DNA of 64,000 bases from Epiperipatus broadwayi (GCA_028023455.1 JAQFVV010012499.1:1246584-1310583), one strand, 5' to 3'. Positions 50,201 to 63,365 are shown, counted from the stretch's first letter. The notes: a model not told the origin generated them from the letters alone. Program-made: numbers and translations.

Positions 50201-51540
50201 TTCCTTAGATAATAACATTTTTCTTTTATAATACATCCACATACCAAGGAGAACAACAAATATATAATATTAATGTCCTTCTACTTGACTTAAATCAAGT
50301 ATACATTAAATAAATATTAATTATTAGTTAATTCCTTGTGAGCCACACATTCACTTATTTAATAAAATATTTTATAAACATGAATGATAAGCATAGTTAT
50401 TATCATGTAGTAGTTCAAAATATAGCACAATAAATTATACATGCATCCTCTCATTTTAACTTAACTTTTATATAATTAGAAAAGAATTTAAACTTAGAAT
50501 CTATGATAGACTTTGTTAAACAGTCCTGCATAAATTTCCTTAAAAGATTATAAAGTTCACGGAATTTCATTTTCTCCTTAACAATAGAAGACATAGGCAA
50601 ATAAAGTAGATTTAAGTTACAAGCATATAAATACATTTCAAACGATAGTGTTAATTTAAAATTTAACTGAGTGAAGAGTGAAGAAAATATATCTTGTAAA
50701 AAAATTAGCCTGACATTTTTTTCCTTAAAGTTATCTGGTAGCTAGAATTCCAATACTGACTTTTATAAAAAAATAATATTTAAAAAATTATACTTTGGAG
50801 TTTAACTGACTTGATTTCTGGAAGAGATTGGAAAAAAACCATGTACATAGAAGAAGTGGCAGAAGAAGATATTTTATTACTGACTATCATTTAAATACAT
50901 CTCCTTTCCATCAATCAAGAGGTCACCTTATCCTCCAAAGGTTAGCGCCACTTTCACACTCAGATAAGTAAGCAACAAATATACAAGAAATCTTTTCTTA
51001 AAAAAAAAACATTTGATTTTCTAAATTAAATCAAACCAAATAAAACAAAAAAAATTTTTTTACTACTTTTAAAATAAGTAAGCATTAATTAGCTATTGAA
51101 TAAAGTAGTTGATAATGCAATTTAGTTTGTCAAATAATTTACTAATCCAGAGATCCATTAATCACTCAAAATATACTTGCACCTGTTATCAGAGACATTT
51201 ACTGTAATTTTAAGTGTTTTATTGTAAAATGTAAAATTCTGTACTGTAATTAAATATGAAAATGAGATTGTAAGATGACACAGATATATATGCACACACA
51301 TATGCTGCTATATGAATACTGCATTATCCTGACTAAAATATAACTTATATGGCTCTTGGTTAAACATATTTCACTAATTATACTGCATGTAATGGATAGG
51401 TGTGCCAATAAATAAACAGATGAGAAAATCATCTAAACAAATACCAACTACTATTCTACAAATAAATAAAACAAATTTGCATCAACTTAATTTACACATT
51501 AACAATTCCTGTATATAATACACCCCCCTCTTTCTACCAT
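47251..51540 (-). repeat. Long dispersed non-coding repeat R3, copy B
   Basis: Inverted counterpart of 27,990-32,400, collinear from the TATAATGTAACC end at 47,258 to ACACCCCCCTCTTT near 51,520. Intermediate matches include AGGTCACCTTATC (50,920; GGTGACC side at 28,600), GGAGAACAACAAATATATAA (50,250) and TAAATAAAACAAATTTGCAT (51,463). A short frame on the minus strand (50,636-50,451: FRELYNLL, KFMQDCLTKS, KVKLK) resembles one in copy A (QELYNFF, EYMQTFLTKF, KVKLK). Otherwise non-coding. Confidence 0.75.
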
Positions 51541-53527
51541 TAAATATTTCATCAGATATAACAATAATACTAAAAAAATATAAAACTCCCATCTAACATC
51601 CATAAGCAACTCTCACATAAGGTTTTAGACCATTAACATAAATTTTTTGCACGAATCAACAAACCAGCATGGACAATTGATAACTATCTTATTGACAAAT
51701 GATGTCATATTGCCACAGGATTGCTGCATGGACAAATGACATTTAAGATCGCTAAGGTTGATTACAATGCAAAAACAAAAAAAAAATGAATACGATCGAG
51801 TAAAAATTATAAAATGGGAGAAAACTCATGTCTCCAATTTAATGAAATAGTAAAATTAGAAAATACTCCGGTATAAATGATTTAAAATTAATAAAATATT
51901 AAATCTCTCATTTAAGAAAAAACAGACATATAATACAGGTGAACACCAATCAAACAACTGGCCAAAACTAAGCTGGGAATAATAATTAAAAAGTCCCAAT
52001 AGAAGACAGGTAAGCAACCAGTTATGTCTACCCAAGCCTTTCAAGAAAATGAAATAATTAGACATACAAATAAATTTTACAAACTAAATTTTTAGTACAT
52101 GCTCTGACAAATAAATTTAAATCAAAGAAAATAATAGAGCAAATAAATCTAGCAAACAAAATACTAATGTTTGACCTAGATTTTTATAAGTTAATTTATC
52201 AGAGAGTGTGAGCATTAATACGTTAAATACTCAGGCAGACAAGTTCATTTTTTACCTAAAACATAAAAAGAGCTTATATCTTCCTGTTAGTGGTTCACCT
52301 AATCCAATTCCATTTTTATAAAGATTTAGAGAGATGGATGCATGTGGAGACCAACAGAATAGCACAGACAAGCTTTTCTTAGTCTGGAAAAGAAATGTCA
52401 GACTAAGAATGTCATAATTCTGCAAAACACTCATGGACCGGTACATTTAAAACAGTCAAGGTTAGTCTCACACAAGAAAAGGGAAGATTATTGACCATTT
52501 AATCTGAACTATAAAAAATAAAATATCTACCCAGAAAAACAGAACAATATACTCAATAAACTGCCAGCCAAAATATCAGTGGTCTGCAGAAAACACAAAC
52601 CAAGTTTGTTAAGTTTAACAACAAATAAAACAAACAAAAAGGACACGTGAGTAAAAGCTACTAAGATTGGCCTGAGCATTTATCTAGGGTTAATCATAGA
52701 ACTGAGAAAACATTAAGCATATAAAATCTCACTTTCCATACACTCTCAAATAAGTAATATTGCAAACAAACTTAGAATCTTAAAACTAAGATTCCAAGAC
52801 ACATTAGAAATAAAATAAAAAGCAAATACAGATAATAAATATTAGATTAAATAATTAATAAAACTTTATACATCACACTTATTTTAGATTGAGCAGAGAT
52901 TTAATTAAAATAAATTTATTCACTCTGGCAAAAATAATAAAAAAAAATTATCTTACAGTATAAGCAGAATTCACATAGTTTTCAAAAGAGTGCACACTTT
53001 TATTTTTAAGTTCATCTTTCAGGTGCCTTCTCTTCATAATGACAGCAAGTGTAGAGGCATATTTCAGGATTCTTCCTACATCAGTTTTTTATGGCATGAC
53101 AACATAACAGTGTGGAATCAGGGGTCCATCCTTAGTTCAATTAGCAAGGCATGTTGTAGGTTATATGTATAGCAATGAATTTTAACATCCAGGGGACAAC
53201 AATTTTTTTTTAAAAAAGAAATTCAATGTCCGAACTGATAACACTACAAATCACAGCAAGCTAAATATAACTGTGAATAGTGAAATTATAAGATGCTGAA
53301 TGAATCACTTTGACTAACTTGTTACAGCCAAGAACAATCTCTAAAATATTCGAAATTTTGGGGGTTATTTATGCCTAATGCCCCCATACTATCTCCCATG
53401 TAAACTTTCTTGTTGTTCAATTGTATGCATAAGGCTAGGAAAAATCTCCCACTCAAACTAATTAATAATGGATAAAACAATTTGAAAAGAGAAAATGAAT
53501 AGAAGAATAAAAAACAACTTTTAAGAT
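51541..53527. other. AT-rich DNA, no recognised gene
   Basis: Frames of 60-80 codons have no motif. A perfect 9 bp hairpin (CTTAGTCTG / CAGACTAAG) lies at about 52,377-52,406. GC-richer patches at 52,290-52,480 and 53,020-53,170 are unexplained. Confidence 0.4.
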
Positions 53528-54320
53528 ACAATTTATCCACTCTACTTTGAAAACTTTTTAGCAAAAAAATATTTTATTGTACATATATGCATACACATTC
53601 TTACATTTCAACTGTCCTACAGTCTTCTTCATAGCCACTTTTAATTTATTTTTTATAAATAAAAAACATTTACTTATAAAAATTAAATAAGCATTTATTT
53701 TTATAGTGCTCTGCTTTATAAATTGTAATACATTAAAGATCAGCCTTTTCAAGCTATTGTGCATGTGCTTTTTATGAGTGTTAATAATAAATGAATACTT
53801 TCACTCCCAACATGAGATATAGTATTTAAGAAAGAATAAAATGAATCCACTTATTCTTTCCAACCCAAATGCTTATATATGGGCAAATCTTAATTACATA
53901 TGTTTAAGTTTCACTTGAGAGTGATGTTTAGTAAATTCTAGATAATTTCGTTGACATCATTCATTCAGACATTGTAATCAGTAATTTAAAGTGAGTGGTC
54001 TATCCTCATGCTTTCACTTCCAGCACTTAAGATTTGCCCATATATAATCATTTGGGTTGGAAAGAATAAGTGGATTCATTTTATTCTTTCTTAAATACTA
54101 TATCTCATGTTGGGAGTGAAAATATTCATTTATTATTAACACTCATAAAAAGTGCATGCACAATAGCTTGAAAAGGCTGATCTTTAGTGTATTATAAAAA
54201 TTAAAGTAAAAGTGGTTCTGAAGAAGACAGAGGATAGTCAAAACCTAAGATTGTGTATGCATACATGTACAATAAAAGGTTTTTTGCTAAAAAGTGTTCG
54301 AAGTAGAATGGATAAATTGC
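53528..54320. mobile_element. Diverged inverted repeat with ~300-365 bp arms
   Basis: The left arm (53,528-53,893) and right arm (54,027-54,320) are inverted copies. Shared blocks include ACTCCCAACATGAGATATAG, AAATGAATCCACTTATTC, AAGCTATTGTGCATG and TTTTTAGCAAAAAA. The left arm carries an extra ~80 bp. The spacer is about 130 bp. No coding capacity. It may be a fold-back transposon or an inverted duplication. It directly borders the LINE that follows. Confidence 0.78.
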
Positions 54321-54599
54321 ATTTAAATAAGGTATTACAGCAAAATAAAGGAAGTGGTGAATTTGGTAATATAAATTGAAAGATATATTTTTTTTTATTA
54401 AAAAAAGAAAAGGTTTATTCATGAAATCATTTACATACACTTTGAATAACTGTAGGCAAATACTATGAAAATATTCAAAAGTTTACACATGGGGCCAGGA
54501 TAACCAATAAAGAATCACATGAGGTGTTTACTCATTTGTCTGGAAAAGTGCATTTGGACCAGGTCTCCCAAAACAACCATTCAAGAGGCAAAATTCTGT

Positions 54600-55560
54600 C
54601 TCTATCTTTGATTTTAGTAATCAACTTTGTGTATATTTGACAGACACTGAGGTTCATTTGATTGAATAAAAGCTTACACCTCATGAGACAAATTACAAAT
54701 ACTATAAAAATGGCCAGTCTAATAATAAAAAAGTGCCATTTCTCATAGCCCTCCTACCAGACAACACATCCCTGATATCGACTGATACACTGTCCACAAT
54801 CAAGGATCTGAATGGTAAAAGAAAAGAACAGGTGTAAAACAAATGTTGGAGAGTTTCATCATCCATTCTGCATAATTTGCATTGAAGATTAAGGCTCACA
54901 AAACCCTCCTCCACACCAAAAATGATTGGTAGTAAGGAGGAGAGGTTCAACTTGAGAAATACGTCAATGTATTTCAGTGCAAAAAACCACTTTCTCAACT
55001 TTTTGATGATCTGTTTATTATTCAAACTGAGCTCAGATTGTAGCATATTTTCAATTTGAATGTATAAGTCTGCATACATACCAATAGGATTTTTTGTTTT
55101 CCAAGATGAGCTTAGTGATGTTAAATAAGCTGTTGATGTAATTCCTAATATCATAAATCCATTTATTTGCAAATTGTGAGTGTATGTCAGTGGGATCAAA
55201 TAAAAGTTGATGTTGGCATCAGCCAATTTCAAATAAATTTCTCGCAATGCACTAATTGACTTTTGCACAAAAAAGATGGACGTGGAATGAAAGCCAATTC
55301 CATTTAGGCTCTCTGGGTCTTTGCATTTTGGCCAAACAACTTTGTAGGCTTGATTATGTGTAAAAAATAGTTTACTCTGGAAAAGATGAGCATGTTATGA
55401 AGTGTTGCTTTTCCCGGGAGTGATAGATAGATCGAAAACAATGATTTCACTACTTTCTCAGTCTCATCCAGAATAGATTGCTGGATCTCTTTCCTCATTA
55501 AGGTTTTGGACAATGCAACAGAGAAGCCCAAAAACGTTTGAAGCATAGAAGTGAACATTG
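54600..55560 (-). pseudogene. LINE 3' coding part with zinc-knuckle, frameshifted
   Basis: Two minus-strand frames join. 55,558-55,304 (84 codons) has LSLPGKATLHNMLIFSRVNY, the post-RT block of many LINE proteins. 55,268-54,702 (188 codons) reads on from KCKDPESLNGIGFHS (in the gap) into a C-terminal domain. That domain has a CX2CX8HX4C knuckle at residues 130-147 (LQCKLCRMDDETLQHLFYTC), typical of the zinc-binding region after LINE reverse transcriptases. The RT itself is absent upstream (5' truncation). One frameshift lies near 55,290. The clade is not certain; it is unlike the RTE in this window and closer in layout to L1/Tx1-type LINEs. Confidence 0.7.
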
Positions 55561-55972
55561 AAGGTATTGTGGTACCATTGTTTGTTTTTTTAAAAAAATA
55601 TGCTTTTAAATTTAAACATGAAACTTAAAAAAAAATTGAAAAAAAATCATATAATGATACCTAAAATTTCAAAGTTTTTTTTTTTCACAAAGAAAAGAGT
55701 TTACAATAAAATGAGTTGGATATATACCATAAAAAAAGAATGCAAACTTTTCTGATATTTCTTAATAGTAGAAAATAATAAATCGAAAATAAAATGTATT
55801 TTTAATAAATAATAAGGTCAAAATGTTTTCTAGATGATTATGAAAGACGAAAATTCTATCTACATATTGGTATGGAAAATTAGTCTTCCTTATAGCGAAT
55901 TAGGATTGCTGACTATATATATATACGTGTGTGTTTACAAATAATTTATTCTATAATAATAATAATAATAAT

Positions 55973-56207
55973 AATATATAGGGTATATGAGCACAGACTT
56001 TCAGATGACCCATCACTCTCCACTCCATCTAATAATACTGATACACTCAAGCACATATATGCTGAAAAGATAAATAATCACAATATACGTATTTCATGGT
56101 GATTATTTATCTTTTCAGCATATATGTGCTTGAGTGTATCAGTGTTATTAGATGGAGTGGAGAGTGATGGGTCATCTGAAAGTCTGTGCTCATATACCCT
56201 ATATATT
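55973..56207. mobile_element. Near-perfect palindrome, 109 bp arms
   Basis: The arms 55,973-56,081 and 56,099-56,207 are reverse complements with one mismatch seen (T/C in the AATACTG block). The loop is 17 bases. The element is GC-richer than its surroundings and is inserted among (TAA)n runs. It is either a young fold-back element or an inverted duplication. Confidence 0.85.
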
Positions 56208-56245
56208 ACATATATAGTCACAGGTATAGAATAAGCCTGTGTTTC

Positions 56246-56247
<2 letters not shown>

Positions 56248-56285
<38 letters not shown>

Positions 56286-56302
56286 TATTATTATTATTAT
56301 TA
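56248..56302. repeat. (TAA)n(TTA)n microsatellite, self-complementary
   Basis: About 12 TAA units run straight into ATTATTATT units. A shorter (TAA)n lies at 55,955-55,972 on the other side of the palindrome. Confidence 0.9.
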
Positions 56303-57530
56303 AAGACTACTAAAAATATTATATCATCCCTTAGTCATTTAATGACCAGTAAAGATATTCTTTAAAAGTTAATTATTCTTAATTTCCAGCATGCCTATTT
56401 ATAAATATAAAATCTTTTTGCAATATTTCTTAACAGATTCAAAAAGAAACTATTAAATGTCATATAAACCAATTGAACGTTACTAGATTAACAAGTATTA
56501 AAATTTAATCACAACATATTTGTTAAATAAGCAACTTCTCAGTCAAAACAAATTATTGAAAAAGATTATTTTCGATATAGATTATATCATTTTTGTCTCT
56601 AACATTTATTTTTCAATTGTAGAAATTTTATTCTAATCAAAATGTTATAAAAATATATTTAAACTAATAGAATTTAATGTCCACTTAGAAAGAAGTAATT
56701 TAAAATAGCAGGAAAAATGATAGCAAATTTTGATACTTAATATTTTTTGTTAAATTTATATGATACTAATTTTTTTAGTCACTGCACATGCTTGAAAGAT
56801 TTTCAAGTTCATAATCCAATATTAAATAATCTGAACTCTTTCATATCAATATTCAAAACATTTCATAAAACCAATATCTAAAAACAAATACTTATATTGT
56901 AACATTATCTTTCTTATTGCATTGCCAAATCCATGTAATAAAGAACATAGATGATATTAATATTACTTATATGCTAGAAATTTGGTACTCTGAAGTTTCA
57001 GCAAATTAATAACTATTGTATTATGTTATTACAAGCAAAGTTCCCATTATTATAGTAATACAATTATTCTATTTCAAGAACGATGATTGATTATTTTTTC
57101 TTTTTCAAATGAAAATGAAGTAATATTTTTAAGTTCAGCAGTAGGCGCAATAGCAATAATCACTGCCTCAAAAGTTCACAACGCAGTTATAATTCCTAGA
57201 TAAAAATTAGATTTTCAAAATCTAATAAAATTGCTTTTCTCATAGTACCACACTCATATAAAGTATGCGTCTATTTAACAATTTTAAATCTATCGAGTAT
57301 GACTGCGTTATAATCTTAATCCTTTAGAAAAGGTTTTACATTTCTTTTGTTTATGTAGGAATTATACAGTATTATCAGAAATAGTTTTTATCACTTGTAA
57401 AAAATAAACTTATCTATATTATAGACATTAAATAATATATATATAATGACAATGAATGAAACATTTTTAAATTATCATTTTTTTAATCTTTAAAATGACA
57501 GTATAATAAGTTTAAAAATTACACAAAAGT
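56303..57530. other. AT-rich DNA, nothing recognised
   Basis: No frame with a motif and no repeat pair seen. Confidence 0.4.
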
Positions 57531-57782
57531 CAAAAGCGATTGTTATATCGTAAACAAAATGAAATAAAATATAAAAATAAATAGTAGCAGCAACAATGAT
57601 AATAAAATTAATTACGGTAACAATTTAAAATAAATATAGATTGATTTTCATATATTCAAAAGCGATTGTTATATCGTAAACAAAATGAAATAAAATATAA
57701 AAATAAATAGTAACAGCAACAATGATAATAAAATTAATTACGGTAACAATTTAAAATAAATATAGATTGATTTTCATATATT
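57531..57782. repeat. 126 bp tandem duplication
   Basis: Unit CAAAAGCGATTGTTATATCG and following occurs at 57,531-57,656 and 57,657-57,782 with one base difference seen (TAGTAGCAGC versus TAGTAACAGC). A recent duplication. Confidence 0.9.
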
Positions 57783-58569
57783 CATTTAGTCTTACAAATG
57801 TTTATATCTGAAAAAATCATTACTGTATTAAGGTATATACAATTTTTGATATACGTGTAAATATAAGTGTGTGCGTGTAGTATAGTTAATAATAATGGAC
57901 AATTAATATAATATAAAAATGATAACTATCTATATTAAATATCAAAAGATGTGACCAAATGATTCTGTTTTTATATAAAAGACATAAAAAGGTTGTGCAA
58001 TTGACTTCAAAAATTTAGTTTAATTTCAATTCAAAGTTGTATATATGACGTTGATAATATTATTAGAAAAATAACATTAATATAAAATTTATAATGTACA
58101 CAAAAAGAATTTTACAACTAAACTACAACACAATTAATTTGGCAGTAGATGATATATTATTAGAAAAATATTTATTATTAGACAGTGACATAGCAACACT
58201 AATACATGATAATCATATGAATAGCATTTATTCCAAATGAGCTATCAGGTATTTGTTTTAAAGGATGTTTAAAGGCAGATGTATTATTGCGATAACATAT
58301 TCCAATTGTTTTTGTCTTATTATCAATTATTCTAAAGATTATACACTTTTCCAAGGAAGAAGATCATCTTATGAGATTATGAGAAAAAAATTTGAAATTT
58401 TATATTATTTATTTGTGGATATAGACATTTTTCAAAAACTCTGTAATACTTTCAAAATCTTCACTAGCATAGTTGAAAATAGTTCATACTTTTCTATCAT
58501 TTTTTCTTAGCAATTCACAAAAAGTATTATAGCTTGAATAATTCTCATTTTCATGTTTAAAATCCAAAA
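57783..58569. other. AT-rich DNA with one unassigned 81-codon frame
   Basis: The plus-strand frame 58,265-58,510 has no recognised motif and overlaps the edge of the decayed LINE on the other strand. I do not call it a gene. Confidence 0.35.
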
Positions 58570-59215
58570 AAAAAAATGTTTTTGTGCTATAATTTTGCCC
58601 AGTGTAAGCAAATGATAAATTAGTTATCCACTGAATCCTTTATTATTGATGAATAAATAAACCAAGACGTCAGATATTATCTGCCACTTTTATGTTTCCA
58701 TTGTTAATGTTGAAGTCAGATGCTTAATCTATCATCATAAACTTTTTGAATTCATGTTTAACTACAGTGATATCTTTATACTTGATATTTTAAAACTTTC
58801 TGATAAAAAATTGACAAGCTCTAATTTCAGTTACAAATGGGATACATCTGCATATATAATATATATTTCACACTTGATTTTTATTCCAAACTGGATTCTT
58901 TTATTAGATATATCTTAAACAAGTTAAATATAAGGCTGCTTATTTTTTTTAATGTAAAATCAATCTGTGTTTTATCAATTTCAGTTTTAACTTCAACTTC
59001 TCATATCATATAGACATTGATAATAAAGTAATAAATTCTCTAATATATCCATTTATTCTAAAAAACTAACAAATATTTATATAACTTAGTATGGTCAACT
59101 AAATCAAATGCCTTATTGCAATCAATAAATCACATATACTTCTTCCTTGTAATACCTGACTTTTAAAAGTATCCAACATATATCAGATAATTGATGTCTA
59201 TTATTTTTTAATCTT
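58570..59215 (-). pseudogene. Decayed BovB/RTE-like LINE reverse transcriptase
   Basis: On the minus strand, frame by frame: SGITRKKYM then FIDCNKAFDLVDHTKLY (near 59,095-59,130), the RT motif with the first catalytic Asp. Next comes a VKTEIDKTQIDFTLKK-like stretch, then YADVSHL in place of YADDTTL (near 58,850), and NGNIKVADNI-RLG. These occur in the order and spacing of BovB-like RT proteins. Stops and shifts are frequent, and the second Asp of the catalytic pair is Val. Dead. Confidence 0.7.
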
Positions 59216-60529
59216 TACTGAATTCAGTTTATAAAATAACAGAAAAAAATAAAAATATTAGAAATGCACTGGTAAAAAACATATTTGAGTCCATTAAAAT
59301 ATATAGATTGTAAAATTGAAAACTCAATAATGTTTTAATTAAAGTTGAAATATAATTACTGAATACCAACATGTATAAACGATCCATACTAATTTTTGAC
59401 CTATTTCAAAATTACATTTTAATTTTAGTACATATATTGCATCTATATATAAAAAAACACATGACAATTCTTATTCATCAGATTGAGTAAAACGTTGTCT
59501 TTATTCATCAATTATGTTTCTATCCATAAAAATATTAATGTAAAATAATCAGAATTGTTTTAATTTAGCTTTTCAAATTGAATTAGTTTAGATTCAAATT
59601 GCTCCATAAATATAACAAAAATAAATTCAAACTATAAAAAAAGGAATGAAACATTACCTAAAATTGCCCGCAATAATGCAAAAGAATTATTTTTCAACCA
59701 ATTATAACGTGTAGTTGCCTTTGATATCTCTCCACTTAGAAAAGAAAATCACTGATCATTCATTTTGTTGTCTTTCCTTCTTTCAAAATTAAATATTTTG
59801 AATAAAAATCTAATTAGTCAATATAGTGTAAATATAAATAATAAATAATTATGAAAAATAGTTATGTTTTGCTGATCACTGAATGTCATTGATATGCAAA
59901 TAGAGGTCGAGTGTTATTTATGTCTCTTAATTACTTTTCTTCTAAAAGTTTGATATTTTCAAATAAAAGTCTATAATTAGCGTTAGTATTGTAATAAATT
60001 AATTATAAATGTAAATAATTATAGAAAATATATTTATTTACATTCAAAATCTATTATAAAAGCATAAAACATTTTGCATGTGATTTCTTACAATGACAGT
60101 TAGAATCTTCCAGTCAATAATGGATGCAATTGACAGTCAACACTTTTAAGCACCATATAAGTTAAAAGAGGCTGGACAGTTGGCACTTTGCACTACCATA
60201 TATGGCAAACAAAATTCGATTTTTTTTTTTTGCTAAAATATTGCCAAATATAGATTTTTTTTTAAAACTAAAATTTTAAATATGGATTAACCTTGGAATT
60301 TATGATAAAATGAGCATAAAATGATAAAAATTCAATCAAAAATGGTTGAGAGGTAGCACAAAATGTAAAATTATAGGATTTTATTGAAAATGTCAGTGAA
60401 TTGATTAAGAAATTATAATTTATAGAGAATAAAAGTAGACATTATCATTTACCTTATAAAATTAAACTGATTTTTTTTTTCTTAGAAGTGTTTTCATGTT
60501 CATGTGGATTATTAGATGTAGTAAACAAA
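59216..60529. other. AT-rich DNA, nothing recognised
   Basis: Low-complexity stretches only. A few bases upstream of 59,216 could still belong to the LINE remnant. Confidence 0.4.
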
Positions 60530-61460
60530 AGGGACTAAATCACTCTCCCTCATGGCTATAAATTATAAGCACTCTAAGTTTTGAACAAAGGATCAAGAAT
60601 AGAATCAATTAATCTATTCTTGAGTTCTGATGTTTATAAGCATACCTTATCAACATTGCAGATAATTTAGAATGAAATTATATCAGCCAAATGGAATATA
60701 GCACTTAATAGTTATTAAACTAATAATCAATTATACAAGAGGGTATCTCTCTATTAATACCTTGATTATAAGAATTAGATAAGATTTAATATGAAACATA
60801 AAATAAAACAACTCAATCTATATGTAAAAAGATAATACATCATTCTCACTCAGCACAAGGATTTAAACATTAAACAAAAATCAAAAATAGAATGAATCCA
60901 CCTATTTGTGGAGCTCTGATGTTTATAAGTATACATTTGTCAACATTGTTGATAATTCAGAGTGAAATTATGTCAACCAGTTGGAATATGGCATGTAATA
61001 GTTAACAAATATATGCTTGTAAATATTAGAGCTCCAAAAATAGGTGTATTTTTTATATTCTTGATCCTTTGTTCAACATTTAGAGTGCTTTTAATTCTTA
61101 ATCTGAGGGAGAGTGAGTTACTCTCTTTGCTTACACATACGTTGAATTATGTTTAATTCAATGTTTACATATAAAATTTTATGAATTATTGTAAGCAAAA
61201 TATTAAAAGAGTAAATCTGTATCCAGCCTTGTATAATTGATTATTAGTTTAAAAATTATTAAATCTCACATTTCATCTGAATATTATATTAATTTCACCC
61301 TGATTTATCAGCAATGTTCAGAAAAGTATGCTAACTCCAGGATTAGGCAGATACATTCTATTCTTAATCATTTGTTCAATATTTAAACTGTTTTATAATG
61401 CCTAGCCTGAGAGAGAATGATTTACTTCATTTATTTACACATACATTGATATCATTAAAA
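60530..61460. repeat. Cluster of four related repeat units in both orientations
   Basis: A unit containing CACTCTCCCTCA, GCACTCTAA, GAACAAAGGATCAAGAATAG and TCTGATGTTTATAAG appears direct near 60,530-60,720 and 60,845-61,030. It appears inverted near 61,030-61,140 and 61,240-61,450. The copies are diverged. The 64-codon frame at 60,962-61,156 runs across two units and is not a gene. Probably nested or tandemly inverted small transposons. Confidence 0.65.
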
Positions 61461-62042
61461 ATCAGTCAATACTTAAACAATGCCAATATCAATAACAATC
61501 AACAATTTCTAACTGCTGTCAAGGCCACCTTCTTTTAACAATAAGGATGGAATCCACTCTTATTAATGGTCTAATATACTTATATAGACCCTAAAGATTG
61601 CAACTTGACCTCAGAGATTGAAATTTTTGGTACAAAGAAGTTTAAATAAAGTACTTTAAAAAGGTAAATAAAATCTATTCTGAATGCAGACTAATAAATA
61701 GTCAATTATAAAATTACAAACTGCAATTATAAGTTTCCAAATTGCACCCAAAGTATTACTTAAATAAAAATGTAATAATACTGAAGGTTAAATGGGTATA
61801 TAAGTAATCATAAAAGATCAGTCAACTCTTTTATTGAATTTGTAACTGTTATCAAGGCATCCAATTAACAATAAGGGTAGAATGCATAATAATGGTCTAA
61901 TATAATTATATAGTCTTGAACATTATTACATTTATATACATATAATAAGAAAACTTTTATATACAATATAATTAGCTTGTATTTACAAAATATAATATAA
62001 TGACTGTGCTAATAACTCTAAACAAGCTTTTTCAATAAATAC
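61461..62042. other. AT-rich DNA with a short repeat
   Basis: The block AGCTTGTATTTACAAA to AAACAAGCTTTTTCAATAAAT near 61,975-62,042 recurs at 62,391-62,455 inside the following element. No gene seen. Confidence 0.5.
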
Positions 62043-62866
62043 TGCAAGAGAAAGCATTTACAAATCTTTATGTGAAATTATCCCTATCCCCAATCCAGTT
62101 TTGAACTGTTGGCTCTCATCAGTGAGGCACTATGACATTCTGACACTAGATCAAAAGTACAAACTCAAGCAGCATTTATCAAATACTTGACTATTAAGTA
62201 GAACATCTGAAATTTTTCAGACTTCTATATGCATTGAAATTCAGCTATTTAACATAAATAGCCACGTGGAACTGAACTAAATTCAGATCTATCATATATT
62301 AATAGCCTTAGCAATATAACATCTCCAAAACCTTAGATGCCATACTATAATAGTAAGAAAAACAAGCCATACATCACATGATTTAATTAGCTTGTATTTA
62401 CAAATGTGATATAATGAATGTGCTAATAGCTGTAAACAAGCTTTTTCAATAAATGTCACAAAAGCATTAGTTCGCTCATTATATTACATTTATACATACA
62501 AACTAATTGAGTTATGTGATGTATGATTTGGTTTCCTTACTATTATAGTTTGGCTTCTAAGGATTTGGTGATGTTATATTGCTAAGGCTATTAATATATG
62601 GTAGATATGAATTTAGTTCAGTCCCAAATGACTATCTAAGTTAGATAGCTGAATTTAAAGACATATAGATGTCTGAAAATTTCAGATTTTCTCCTTAATA
62701 GTTAAGTATTTGATAAATGCTGAGCTTGAGTTTGTATTTTAGATCTAGTGTATTTTAGATCTAGTGTCTGAATGTCCAAGTGCCTCACTGACAAGAGGCA
62801 AGAGCTCCAAACTGTTTTGGGGATAGGGATAATTCTAGATAGAAGTTTTAAATGCTTTTTCTTGTG
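62043..62866. mobile_element. Inverted-repeat element with ~375-390 bp arms
   Basis: The left arm 62,043-62,416 and right arm 62,477-62,866 are inverted copies. Shared blocks include TTATCCCTATCCCCAA, CATTTATCAAATACTT, ATTAATAGCCTTAGCAATAT and ACTATAATAGTAAG. The spacer is ~60 bp. The right arm has an internal 16 bp duplication (TATTTTAGATCTAGTG twice, 62,735-62,767). No coding capacity. Fold-back-type transposon or inverted duplication. Confidence 0.8.
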
Positions 62867-62874
62867 TATTTACT

Positions 62875-62922
62875 GAAAAAACTTGTTTAGAGGTTACCGA
62901 AAAAACTTGTTTAGAGGTAATA
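62875..62922. repeat. 24 bp tandem duplication
   Basis: GAAAAAACTTGTTTAGAGGT plus four bases occurs twice in a row. Confidence 0.85.
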
Positions 62923-63365
62923 GCGTGCTTGTTATATATATATATAAATGTATAAGATCTATTCAATTGAATAAGCCTCATAATATAAAGATTGGGGCAT
63001 CTGACTATTATGCACATAATATAGAGTTCAAATCCAGGTTGGATAAAATTTTGGATGTTTTTTGCACCATACAGATATATTTATTTTCTTTTTGTAGGCA
63101 GCTAAATAATCTTAAGTAAAAGACAAAAATACTTTCACTATCTAACAATTGAAAGCATTACCTATATATCTCTTTGATGAAACAGCCTGTTAGAAACATT
63201 TTCACATTGCTATAGATTATTTAAATGCTATTGTAAGTTTTATTATATTCAGTAAAATGACAATTTTATGACTGATCATTCTTTAAGTGAATTACACTAT
63301 AAACTTTGAATTTCAATGTTTTTCTCTTTTTTATATTTTAGCTGTTCTTATAGTTATAATAGATC
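62923..63365. other. AT-rich DNA, no recognised gene
   Basis: A 78-codon plus-strand frame (62,883-63,119) has no motif and starts inside the tandem duplication. Confidence 0.4.
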
